Assembly (NCBI RefSeq): GCF_030272615.1 | Contig: NC_081405.1 | Location: forward strand, 21,430,047 to 21,494,046 | Length of the DNA: 64,000 nucleotides | Direction: 5' to 3' | Origin: Cryptomeria japonica | Taxonomy: Eukaryota > Streptophyta > Pinopsida > Cupressales > Cupressaceae | Part shown: in pieces, positions 35,204 to 45,745 of the stretch | Position numbering within the stretch: position 1 is the first letter of the stretch | Layout: each line of letters starts with the position of its first letter | Program-made: the position numbers and the translations under genes | The notes under the pieces: model-generated | What the model saw: only the letters and a program-made list of their open reading frames with translations | Database searches by the model: none | Told to the model about the DNA's origin: nothing

Positions 35204-35938
35204 TCAAAGTAGAGTACCATCAAGACTTCGTCTGTATAGGGTTTTGGCAATGATGGTGTATCGAGCGGTTTGGTAGATAAAGGTTTTTTGTTGGTTGTTT
35301 GATTGGTTAGGGGGAAGTGTGTGATCACGTAGGTAACTAAATAACACACTGTACCATGGGGATTTGGAACTGACAAGGTGACATATCATTTTAGTTTCAG
35401 GGATATCATAAGTAGGAATCCAAAGATGTTCTACCAAGAACTCATAGCGTGTCAAATTTTGTGGAAGATTCAGGTGAGATGCAATTGTAGCCATTTCGTC
35501 GACAACTTGATTTTGATCTCTTGGTACTTTCTCAAATGTGATAGTTGTAAATGGTTCTTTGAAACAATCCACCATCCTTTTGTACGACATGAGTTTATCA
35601 TCCTTTGTTTGGTATTCATCGGTGACTTGTCAGATGACCAGTTGGGAATCTCCATATACTTGTAGCTCTTTTAAATTCCACTGTGTGGCCAATCTGAGTC
35701 CTGTAATCAAGGCCTCATATTCTGCTATATTATTTGTGCATGGTAAAGTGAGCCTATAGGACTTAGGGATGTTATTACCTTGAGGTGTGATAAAAAGAAT
35801 ACTTGCCCCCGAGCCATGTCTGGTGTATGAGCCATCAAAATAGAGCTTCCAGGGTTGTGTAGTTGTGATCATGAAAATTTCTTCATTTAGGAAGTTGGAA
35901 ATAAGAGGATGGTCGCCTTTGAGTGGTGTGTCAGCCAA
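35204..35938 (-). pseudogene. Additional RNase H (aRNH) of element C and link to integrase
   Basis: WKLYFDGSYTRHGSGASILFITP carries the first Asp of the site, NNIAEYEALITGL the Glu and YGDSQLVI the second Asp. After a TGA at 35630-35632 the sequence goes on with VPRDQNQVVDEMATIAS, with a final Asp. The segment after this leads to the integrase N-terminus (ARYTIIAKTLYRRSLDGTLL). This RT-RNase H-aRNH-integrase order is the usual Tat layout. Confidence 0.85.
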
Positions 35939-36533
35939 CTAATCTACAATAACCTGTCCCTTGATATATTTGTGGTCCACATACTCAATATGAAATTCAC
36001 TCAAGATCATAACCTGTTTGGCCAAGCAGCCTGTCAATGCTACCTTGCTGAGTAGGTACTTGAGTGGATCTATCTTGGCAATAAGTTGTACTTTGTGCGT
36101 TAACATGTAGTGCCTCAATTTAGTGGTTGCCAAGATAAATGCTAAGCAAGCTTACTCAATAGGTGTGTAATTGAGTTTATAGCCTATCAGTGTTTGAGAG
36201 ATGTAGTAGACAACACATTCTTTTCCTTCTACATTATGTTGTGCCAGCAATACTCCTAATGTCGTGGTTGTAGATGAAATGTATAACAATAGCGGTCTAC
36301 TTGGATCTGGTGGAATCAACAATGGTGTATTAATTAGGTAGTCTTTAAGAATTTGGAATGCTTGGTGGCATTTTGTATCCCATTGAAAGTGGATATTTTT
36401 ATGTAACAGATGGGTGAAGGGATGACATTTATCAACCAATTGTGCAATGAATCATCGAATGGATTGTAGATGCTCTTGTAATGTCCCCAACTGACTGATA
36501 TTATTTGGAGGTGGCATGTCCATGATTGCCTTG
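35939..36533 (-). pseudogene. RT end and RT-linked RNase H of element C, left of D
   Basis: Continues RT from 49566 after the D insertion. FTHLLHKNIHFQWDTKCHQAFQILKDYL and PLLLYISSTTTTLGVLLAQ show the RNase H start with the usual Asp region degenerate; LRHYMLTHKVQLIAKIDPLKYLL follows. Stops at 36152-36154 (TAA before ACLAF) and 35939-35941 (TAG) sit where Gln is expected. The TGA near 36450 (SIR then stop, before FIAQLV) fits Arg. Confidence 0.82.
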
Positions 36534-38061
36534 TGTAGCATAGAAATTAGGAATCATCACAAGATAAGTAGATCAATCAAAACATTAAACATGATAGCTC
36601 AATCATAAGAAAACTCAATGCAAATGAACCTAATTACAATGCACATTCAATAGAGGTATGAAAATGAAGCATTCAAAAGAAAACATTATGCAAACCAGAT
36701 TCAAGATTGAATACTCCTTCCATGCGGCTCCATTTTTGTTCTTTCCTCTTCAATAGTTTTGTGGATCTCACCTACAAGTGCTCTCACAATTGAAAGCAAA
36801 AAGCTCAAGAGTACTAGAACGAAAATTCAGTAGTTTGTTAGCAATTTAGAATTCATGAAGTGATTCAAGGGATTAAGAATTAAGGATTTGATTCAAGAAA
36901 ATCATCCAATTTATAGAAGAATTGGATAAATGACAAGATTGGCATGATGCAATTCAAATGGAAATTGCAAATCAATATGACAAATTATGACAAATTATGC
37001 ATTTTCTATGCACAATTTGATTGATTGATAATTGATGACAAATTATGACACATTCCATGTCAAAATTGATTGATTATCAATTATGACAATTTCATGACAA
37101 ATTGAAATGTCATTCCCATAGAATTAGGAGATGAATTAGGAGGGAAAAGGAATAAGAAATTTGAAAAATTAGAAAAATTGAAATTGATGAAAATTAGGAA
37201 TTAGAAATTGATGGAAATTAGAAATTAGGATTTAGTGAATTAATTAATAATTTTTCATTTATTAATCAATTCACAAAGAGGAATAATTAGCCAATTAAAT
37301 AAAGATTTAATTGTAATGAGAAGACCTAGGATAAATAAGTAATTTATTTAATCCTAGAGGAAGAAATGACAAATTAGGTTAAATGAATAAATCATAAAAC
37401 CCTAGAAGACGAATTAGAAATGCGAAAATGACAATTAGGTCTTGATTGAAGATAATTAATGTCATGATTTTGAATTGATAAATGACCAGTGCGACAAAAT
37501 GATTTGATTGATAAATGCGCCAATTGACGAGGAACAATGACAAATTGATCCAAATTGACATAATTAAGACAGACAATGATCGATAGCGAAATGATCGCAA
37601 AATGACGAGATTGAAAAGAGGACAAAAATCGACGACAAAATAGATTGCAAAATGACAAGATAATGACCACGATCGATGACAAATCGATCGCAAGATGACA
37701 AGATTGAAGGATTGATGATAAATCGACAAGATTGATAAACCGATCGCCAAATGATAAGATTGAAAATAGGACAAAACCCTAATTAGGATTGACGATGTCC
37801 AAAATGATGACAAATGAATACGCACATTGATGCGACAGGGTAAAATTAATCAAAATCATGATTGGATAATGTTATCGACAAGACCAAATTCGAGGACGAA
37901 ATGATTGAAGAATGTAGAAGAATGACTCGATGTTCGCAAATGATAAAGACCAAGTGCGTGACATAGGAGAAATGTTAATGCAACGCAAAAACCTAAAATG
38001 AGGCAATGCACAAATGTTAAAGTATGACCTTGCAAGCGTTGACCATTTTTGGGTGTCTACA
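36534..38061 (-). repeat. 3' LTR of element D (1,528 bp)
   Basis: Begins TGTAGCATAG and ends TGTCTACA. Nearly identical to 48038-49565. Rich in GACAAATTATGA- and GATTGATAA-type words. Small ORFs in it (for example 37379-37825) are low-complexity and not called. Confidence 0.95.
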
Positions 38062-38078
38062 TTTTGCCCCTCTTTGAG
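38062..38078 (-). other. Polypurine tract of element D
   Basis: CTCAAAGAGGGGCAAAA on the - strand, identical to that of element E. Confidence 0.85.
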
Positions 38079-38877
38079 ACAATGCAATTTTAAGCATTGT
38101 TTCAAAGAACAATAACGAAAATGCCCCAGACAATAATAATGACATATGCATGCCCCCTCGAGGAATTGGCCGGAAACATGCGGAAAAGAGGCCAATTGAT
38201 CGATAAAAATGACAGGATCGAACGGACTGACAATCGGAGATCGGATGCATGAAGGACAAACAATTTAAGGTGCACAAGACCTCGACCAACATAAGATGGA
38301 GAGGATGCACGTCCATCTATGCAATGACAAAGAGCTATAAATGAGACCAAGAGGGTGAAAATGACTCATTTGCAGTAGCGAAAGAGGAGGATTTGTTGCT
38401 CTGGACAAGGACACTTGCAGACAGATGGCAAACATTCCAATGGCGGATCACCTTGGAGAACATGTACGCACATTCAGATGACCAGAGGACGTAGGAGTAG
38501 CGGTATGTATCTCAAAAACCCATGTTTTGAATTTCATGAATTTTGATGGCTTACGGGACATTGCGGGACCCACAGGAGGCACCAAAATGGACATCTGCGC
38601 TTGTGTCATCTAAACCTGCGCTTGTGTATGATGTTCTGCGCTTGTGTAGGAAGACACAAGCGCAATTCACCTGACACAAGTGCAATTGAGATTACACAAG
38701 CGCAAGAGTTGAAAAATGACTCACTTTTGATTGGAAATGGCATGCAAATGACCTGACAAGGGGGGGGATGGGTAGGATAGGCCAATGTAGATGAAAAACA
38801 CCCCGATTTGGACATGAAAATGAGGAAATGCAACCCGTAGGAGCAAACCCTAAAACTGACAAAATGATGCCCCGATT
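38079..38877. other. Element D region between PPT and PMD gene
   Basis: No gene. At 38595-38706 the motif TGCGCTTGTGT occurs three times, followed by its complement ACACAAGCGCA three times (one copy with AGTGCA). The same motif recurs near the other end of D at 47799-47930. As this lies upstream of the PMD start it could be that gene's leader. Confidence 0.6.
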
Positions 38878-40689
38878 GTGATGCAGAGTCGACAATATCC
38901 ATTGATCGCACGGGAGAATCGACCGGACTGTTTCATGCTACGACATAGACTCAGGAGCACAGAGAGAGACACATTAGCTGGACTGGGATTGTATTACATC
39001 ACATATATGCCCGAGATTAGGGCAAACATAGGATTGCTTACCGCATTGGCAGAGCGATGGCATTCGGAGACTTCCTCATTCCATTTGGCGACTGGCGAGG
39101 CGACAGTGACTCTAGAGGATGTATGGCGCATCCTCCGCATTCCTATACATGGGGAGATGATAGAGTATGACCCAGTGACAGGGAGAGACGCGTTATGCAG
39201 ACTGTTTGAATGTGATGCAGAGGATCTAGACATTGTCGAGAGGGAGATTTGGTGGGAGACTATGGCAGCCGAGTATGAGCAGCGATGTGTGGTGATAGCA
39301 TGTCTTCTGGCAGGTGACAGACGAGGACATGGATTCCCTATTGGTTGGGGAAGAGTATTAGAGGAGATGGTGACAGAGGGGACAGTGTATGCATGGGGAC
39401 CATGTGTACTTGCTATGTTGTATTTCCAGCTACATCAGATAGCGTATCAGGGAGTGCAGACGCTGAGTTGTGGAGTCACATTGCTTCAGGTATGGGCATT
39501 CAAGCATATTGCCATATGTCGGCCGATTACAGATAGACAGGTTGTACCACACCAACCATATGTGTACAGCTATGGTGGAGCACTGAGACAGGGTCCTTTT
39601 GGATATATATTATACTGGCAACATGAGTTAGACAGACTTAGAGAGTTCATATGGAGGCCATATCGAGGTTGCCCCGGATGGTCAGATGATCATGATGAGT
39701 TACCATACTGTAGACAGGAGAGGTACTTGATTGGGCGACCAGTAAACCGTCAGAGAGTGATTGAGTTGTACCTGCCAGAGAGGGTCAGACGACAGTTTGG
39801 AGAGATACAGGATGCACCTTGGAGGACTGCATGCTTTGCCCGATCTCACTGAGAGACGAGTCAGTGGGGTAGTATGATTCAACCACGTATAGCATATGTT
39901 GACTTTGCACAGTTACAGCAGAGACAGTGGGATTGGATGTCAGATGTGGTAGATGCTGGGACTATAGAGGAGTATGAGACATGGTTTGCACAGCGATGGC
40001 CAGTGCCTTTGACCGATCCGGATATTCCAGTACCGAGGAGACAGGAGGACTTCCCACTCACAGGAGAGGAGGGAGATGATGAGGACGAGGAGGATGACGA
40101 GGATGATGAGGATGAGGGTGATGGAAATGAGGACGGAGCTGATGGAGGTGATGAGGAGGATGAGGGAGATGATGGTGGGGAGGATGATGAGGAGCCAGAC
40201 ACAGCGGATCAGGAGACTTTGCAGGATATTCCCATAGAGCCAGAGACAGCTAGGACAGAGGAGATAGACATGTATAGGGCTACCATAGCGAGCCAGCAGG
40301 ATTATATTGCGACATGAGAGAGACAGAATGCCATTTTGAGGACAGAACGAGATACAGCACTAGCTCAGGCACAGCAAGAGGGACAGAGAGTCGCTGAGTT
40401 CATTGGGTTGATTAGGGATGCCAGTGCACGAGAGATGGCACAGATGCTAGTAGAGACCGGCGAGGAGAGACTGTACTGGAGGACACTATATGAGGGTGCA
40501 GTTCCACCGGAGCGGAGAGCACCTTCATATCAGGCACGATCAAGGACAAAGAGCAGGTCACGCTCTCGGAGGACATTGAGCAGTATAGGAGTGAGTGGAC
40601 CGATGAGACCACCGCAGCCAGGACCAGGACCAGGTACATCATCTGCGAGACATGGCAGGGATGAGGAGGACAGAGGGAGCACCCAGTGA
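38878..40689 (+). pseudogene. Plant mobile domain protein gene carried antisense by element D
   Basis: One reading frame of about 604 codons on the + strand, opposite to the element, with two in-frame TGA codons (39850-39852 and 40315-40317). Residues 1-324 are a plant mobile domain: GLYYITYMPEIRANIGLLTAL, AERWHSET, GEATVTLEDVWRILRIPI, then FPIGWGRVLEEM and WAFKHI. After the first TGA comes a tryptophan-rich piece (QRQWDWMSDVV) and a strongly acidic Asp/Glu tract; after the second comes a helical segment (ERDTALAQAQQEGQRVAEF) and an RS-rich basic tail (SRTKSRSRSRRTLSS). Known PMD proteins such as MAIN and MAIL1 of Arabidopsis are nuclear and act in silencing and genome stability; the role here is unknown. 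Both TGA codons probably derive from CGA. The 324-aa PMD part alone is open. Confidence 0.85.
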
Positions 40690-43021
40690 CAGAGGCACGT
40701 GCTCCATATGACAGACAGTAGACATCATGTAGTTTGCCATTATGTAGTCAGCCTGCGGGCCATACTTAGGACAAACAGTCCGATTTTGTACTCCGACATT
40801 ATGATGATATGTGATATGATAGGCATCGATATGATGAATGTAATATGTTATGACTGATGTAGTGATTTTGCTATGTATGGATGACTTATGTACTGGTTTA
40901 TGAACATGTATGAATGCATTGTATGTACTTTGGATGTATTTATAATATGAAATGTATAAAATGCGTGATGTAATATGTAATGGAATGCAAATGTATTGAC
41001 CAAATGTATGCAGGACACAATATGGTTTTGGATATCAGAGCACTAGATCGAACTGACTATCCGACCGGATGGAAGAAGTGTTAGTAAGAAGAAATAAGAC
41101 AGAGGACAATTAGAGATGATGAAAATTTGCTTTCAGTAATGCACTTTGTAGGTGAGAACCTTTATTTTTATTTAGCAAAATGGATGCGTAGCATCATGGC
41201 ATTGAAGGCCAGAGCTGAAATGCAACCCGATTTGCAAAAGACAGACACATCACAGACAAACGACAATCACAATCAAAAAAGAAAAGGATCATGAGCCATC
41301 CCGGTTACTCTAAATCACTCAGTGACATCATCGAGCAACATAGGGACATGATCGAAGCCAAAGATAAATCAATAAAAAGAGAAGACTCACAAATTCAAGC
41401 CAATCAAACAAACATCTTGATCTTCATTGTCAAAAGTTGAACGTGCTGATAGGACGATCATGCTGTCTGGTTTCAGGAAATGCGGTACCCCGTCTAAGAC
41501 AGGACACAGTCTGGTTTCGAGTATACCACACCCTGTATAAGACCCATGATAATGTGACAAGGACAAATGAATTTGATGCTGATATTCGATTGATAAGACA
41601 ATTTGGATCAGTTTGAATGTTTGAGTTTGATTGAAAAGGTTCATCTGGTTAAAGCATGATTTCAGTAAAGCACAGTGTTTGATTGCAAATTGTTGGATGT
41701 ATACGCAGTGAGCTGTCGATGCACAAAGGGAATACTTTATTGCAAAAATGCATGTTTTTGTTTTTGGAGTTTTACAATTTTTTTGTGTTCATTTTTTTCA
41801 GGACTTTATTTGATTTTTATGGATTTTTTCAGGACATTTTTCAATTTTTATGAATTTTCTTCAGGACTTTTTTCAATTTTTAAGACTTTCTTCAGGACTT
41901 TTTTCAATTTTTAAGACTTTATTTCAGGACATTTTTCAATTTTTTATGGATTTATTTCAGGACATTTTTCAATTTTTAAGACTTTTTTCAGGACATTATG
42001 TGATTTTTAAGACTTTTTAATGATTTTGCCCCCAGTGTCTAGCAAGGCAAGGAATATGACAAGTGAATAAATAGGCTTGATGCAATGATGGTGGATAGAG
42101 GGAAGACAAAGGCCTTTTATTATGGAGACAATGCAGATGCAATTTCCAAGAGCTATTGTGTGATGGTACAAGAGACTGGATATGACAATGTAAAGCAGTG
42201 AATATGGCATGAGGGACATGTCAAGAGGTGTTTGAAGCCATGTTTAAATTTTTTGCGTCCTTATGTCAGATCAAGATCAAGAGACAGAAAAAGAGTGCAT
42301 GGATAGTAATAAGATATGGATAGGATAAACAAGACCAAGAATGAATAAGGGACATGGACTGAAGGTCGGGATAGGATACGAGATAGTGGCAGAAAGTTGC
42401 AATAAGCTAGGGAATATGGATGAAAGGTTATAATAAGCAAATGGATAAATGACCAAAAGCTATGATGGACTAAAAGCTGCAAACAAGATGCGTGATGCTC
42501 ATGACGATCGTCAGCCTTGTCAAGATCAAAAGTGGAAAGGGAAATTGGACATGAGGGACAATAGGATAATGGAAGGGTATGACATGGTATGATAGGATAA
42601 TGAAGGGCAATAGGATATGAAGGAGGAAATCTGCCCCCAAGTGTGGTGTGCAAGAAGTTCATAGATTACGCATGATGCCTGTTTGCCAGGTTTTCATCAC
42701 GGTACTTGCCCAAGTCGCCTGTTTGCCAGGTTTTCACCAGTGGACGAATTATTTTTGCTTTACTTTTTTTCTTTTTCTTTATTTTTTTTCTTCTTTTTTT
42801 TTTCACTTTTTTTGTCTCTTTTTTTTTTTTTTGTATTTTGACTTTTTCAATAGATGATAGACACATGATAGGGGATGGAAGAAGGACTCAAGCGTCTTTT
42901 TATTTGGATAGTAGCCTTGAAAAAAAAAAAAAGAAAAAAAAAGACCATGACCTTTAAAAGTATGCTCAAAGATGTTGGTAGGATAAGGACATGGAAAATG
43001 ATATGACACTAAGGCAAGGAT
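40690..43021. other. Element D spacer between PMD gene and 907-aa ORF
   Basis: Non-coding. It holds ATGTATGAATG-rich sequence after the PMD stop, an imperfect tandem array (41795-42020) of about 25-bp units TTCAGGACTTTTTTCAATTTTTA, the block at 42676-42755 shared with C and E (CCTGTTTGCCAGGTTTTCA twice), and pure T-rich (42765-42840) and A-rich (42919-42942) tracts. Confidence 0.7.
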
Positions 43022-45745
43022 TTATGCAAAGGATTGGATGGAATTATAGAAAATATGCATAGGATAATGGATAGGGTATTGGAAGAATTGGGCTTGAGTG
43101 GATGAAAATGAAGGCAAGATCAACATTGGCACACACCTTGAGGGGTGATGGATTGATGGAGGAAAGATGTATTTTGGATATTGAGATTTTGACGGAAGAA
43201 AGGCTTGGGATTTTGGGACATAAGGGCCCAAAATAGATGAAGAAGGTGATGGAGGAATAGACTTGGACGATTTGGATGGAGGAATAGCAATTTTGGATGC
43301 CAAGTTGGATGTTTCTTTTTGTGCTTCAAGGAGCTTCTTAGGGATCCACATGGTTTTTGATTTTTCATGCTTTTGTGGTTCCTTGGAGTGCATTGCTTGC
43401 ACAAGGGATTTAGGAATCCATATATATTTTGACTTTGCTTGATTTTTCTCAGTGGGCCTTTGTGGCCTTTTGGATATTTCTTTTTCTTTATAGATCATAT
43501 TGTTCTTTTTTTTGACATGTCGATTATATTGGACATGTTGATCCTTGAATACATGTGGATTTCTAGACTTATGATGCTTATACTTGGCATCCAAATTACT
43601 TGGAGGGGGGAATGAATGTTGGTGTGGATGGGAATGATATGGAGGCATGTGGGATGGATGGAAGGGTCTCCAAGATGTGTGTCTTTGCTGATGTTGCATA
43701 GGAGATGGAGGGATATAGGGACCTAGAATGGATAGAAGCGATGATGGGGAAGGTGGACATTTGGATTTTGACTTTGAAGGGATACCAACGCCTTGAGTGA
43801 TTTTATTGAGGCCATGACCCTTAATATTTTCTTTGATATGGAAGGGTTCTTGCTTGTGAAGGTCTACTCCTTTGCCTTTATCAATATCTTGACTTGTAGG
43901 ATACTCTTTTCTTTGGGAAGAAGACGCGAGTTCATTATGAGGTGGATGTGATATGAGAGAAATAATGAGATCTTGAAGTGGATCGGATTGGACCAAAGTG
44001 GAAGAACCCATTGTTAATGTTAGGGGTTCATGAACATCTTGCACTGCCACGTTAGAATCATGAGGGGGATTAGGATCATGAGGGGGACTAGGATTGTGTA
44101 GTAGACATGGTTCAATGATAGGCTCTTCAAGAGATGGAATGGGAGAAATAATGGGATCATCAAAAGGAATGCGATCTTGGAGTGGATATGTGCGATTAAG
44201 ACGTGGAGATGGAGGAACAAGTGGATCTTGTGGAGGATCTGAAGGAATGATTTGATCTTGACAAGGAGGAAGATCATTGGAATCTTCTTTAAAGGTGCTT
44301 TGCTCTAGAATTTCAATGGGATCATCAGAAAGGATGGAAGGGATATCTTGATCTTTCTGAGGAAGTGGAATGTCAATAGTACTTTGGATAGGATGTACAA
44401 GAATAGGGGAATCATTATGAGTGTCTGGGGAAATGGGATCTTGGTCAACAATTGGATGGGGTGATAAGGTTTCAGGATCTTGATCTTGATTTGCTTTAGG
44501 ACTCATTTCTTCGTGCTCTAAATTATCCTCTTGACATGAGGTTGGACTTTGGATATGCATGGGGGATTCTGATAAGGAATCAATGTTTTGGGATGAAGGA
44601 AATGCACTTTGAACATTTGTGGATTCTGGCAAGGAATCAATGCTTGAATATGAGGAAGAGGGACTTGGAATGGGGTCCTCTAAAATAGGTAACGGCAATA
44701 AAGTGCATGGTTGCATTGGGTCTTGAATTTCTGAAACATGACAAGGATGTGCATCATGAATTGGATTATCGTGGCAATCAATTATGGATAGCTCTTGGGT
44801 AATTGCATCCTTGGGTGTATTGTTTGATGAAGACAATATGGAAGGTCCTTGCGGAACTTCTGGAGGTGTAGGGATAGATGCCACTGGAGAGTCAATTTGC
44901 TTGCGAGGGGATGAGGCATTGCTAGACATAAGTGTATTATTTTGATCTTCCTCAATAAATTCACTTAGTTGTTTCCTTAAGAGCATTGCAATAAGGCCAC
45001 CTTTCTTTCGAGGTTTTGACATAGTTGGACTTGGAATTTGAACTTGTTTGGAAAGAAGTTGGTTCTGATCTAATGTCATGTTTTGATTTCGAACTAGATG
45101 TTGATCCAATTGGTTTGACATGTTCAAATTTTGGCTTGGTGCAAGTTGCAAGTTTTGTTTTTGAATGTTTGGTTGGAGTTGTTGACATTGATATGTTGAT
45201 TGAACTTGTTGATATTCCACCATTGGTTGAACTATTTGTTGACATTGTATAGTTGGTTGGACATATTGTTGAAATTGGACCATTGGTTGTGTTGGTTGAA
45301 AATCTGATTGATAGTAAACATCTTCTTGTTCTTGTTGTGAAGGCACATAATATTGAAATTGATGTTGTCTCTTTTCTTGAAATTGTTTCATCATCTCTAT
45401 TTGGGAGAGGAGAGCTGGTATGTCTAATCGTTCAAGAAGAGATCTTACATCAATTGGCTCAATATTTGGATTTCGACCTGGAAATTTTTGAAACATTTTG
45501 GACATTTGTGATCTATTCTTCTGAATGTTTTTCACTCTTTGTTCCAAAATCTCTTGTTCTTGAGCTAGTTTCTCCTCTAGTTTTTGTATTTGGACATTTA
45601 CATCATCATGAAAAGTTTGACCAATATTGCCTTGTTGTTGGGTTGGATATAATTGTGATTGCATTGTTGGTTGATATGTCAAACTTTCTTGCATCATTGG
45701 TTCTTGGAACCTTGTTTCAATAGACATGTCACTATGCAAATGCAA
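43022..45745 (-). CDS. 907-aa Gln/Pro/Ser-rich ORF of element D, function unknown
   Basis: The longest intact ORF in the window. Residues ~50-100 form a likely coiled coil (VQIQKLEEKLAQEQEILEQRV). Residues ~120-260 are rich in Gln and Tyr (FQQYVQPTIQCQQIVQPMV). Residues ~280-620 are rich in Asp, Pro and Ser with repeated QDP/HDP/SPS words. The last ~200 residues are basic and contain a repeated motif, KYIWIPKSLVQAMHSKEPQ and KTMWIPKKLLEAQKET, and SILGPYIPPSP and SILGPYVPKSQ. I see no capsid, zinc finger or protease motif. It takes the place of gag-pol in the element. The absence of stops over 2.7 kb in a young element suggests recent selection or recent insertion. It could be a highly changed accessory protein; no function can be assigned. 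Confidence 0.7.
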   Translation of the reverse strand: MHLHSDMSIETRFQEPMMQESLTYQPTMQSQLYPTQQQGNIGQTFHDDVNVQIQKLEEKLAQEQEILEQRVKNIQKNRSQMSKMFQKFPGRNPNIEPIDVRSLLERLDIPALLSQIEMMKQFQEKRQHQFQYYVPSQQEQEDVYYQSDFQPTQPMVQFQQYVQPTIQCQQIVQPMVEYQQVQSTYQCQQLQPNIQKQNLQLAPSQNLNMSNQLDQHLVRNQNMTLDQNQLLSKQVQIPSPTMSKPRKKGGLIAMLLRKQLSEFIEEDQNNTLMSSNASSPRKQIDSPVASIPTPPEVPQGPSILSSSNNTPKDAITQELSIIDCHDNPIHDAHPCHVSEIQDPMQPCTLLPLPILEDPIPSPSSSYSSIDSLPESTNVQSAFPSSQNIDSLSESPMHIQSPTSCQEDNLEHEEMSPKANQDQDPETLSPHPIVDQDPISPDTHNDSPILVHPIQSTIDIPLPQKDQDIPSILSDDPIEILEQSTFKEDSNDLPPCQDQIIPSDPPQDPLVPPSPRLNRTYPLQDRIPFDDPIISPIPSLEEPIIEPCLLHNPSPPHDPNPPHDSNVAVQDVHEPLTLTMGSSTLVQSDPLQDLIISLISHPPHNELASSSQRKEYPTSQDIDKGKGVDLHKQEPFHIKENIKGHGLNKITQGVGIPSKSKSKCPPSPSSLLSILGPYIPPSPMQHQQRHTSWRPFHPSHMPPYHSHPHQHSFPPPSNLDAKYKHHKSRNPHVFKDQHVQYNRHVKKKNNMIYKEKEISKRPQRPTEKNQAKSKYIWIPKSLVQAMHSKEPQKHEKSKTMWIPKKLLEAQKETSNLASKIAIPPSKSSKSIPPSPSSSILGPYVPKSQAFLPSKSQYPKYIFPPSIHHPSRCVPMLILPSFSSTQAQFFQYPIHYPMHIFYNSIQSFA

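Noticed and set aside
37379-37825. 148-aa ORF on the - strand, repeated exactly at 48883-49329
   Set aside because: It lies in the young LTR pair of D, so identity is expected. Its repetitive wording comes from GATTGATAA- and GACAAAT-type repeats.
45253-45723. 156-aa + strand ORF
   Set aside because: It is the reverse shadow of the Gln-rich part of the 907-aa ORF in element D.
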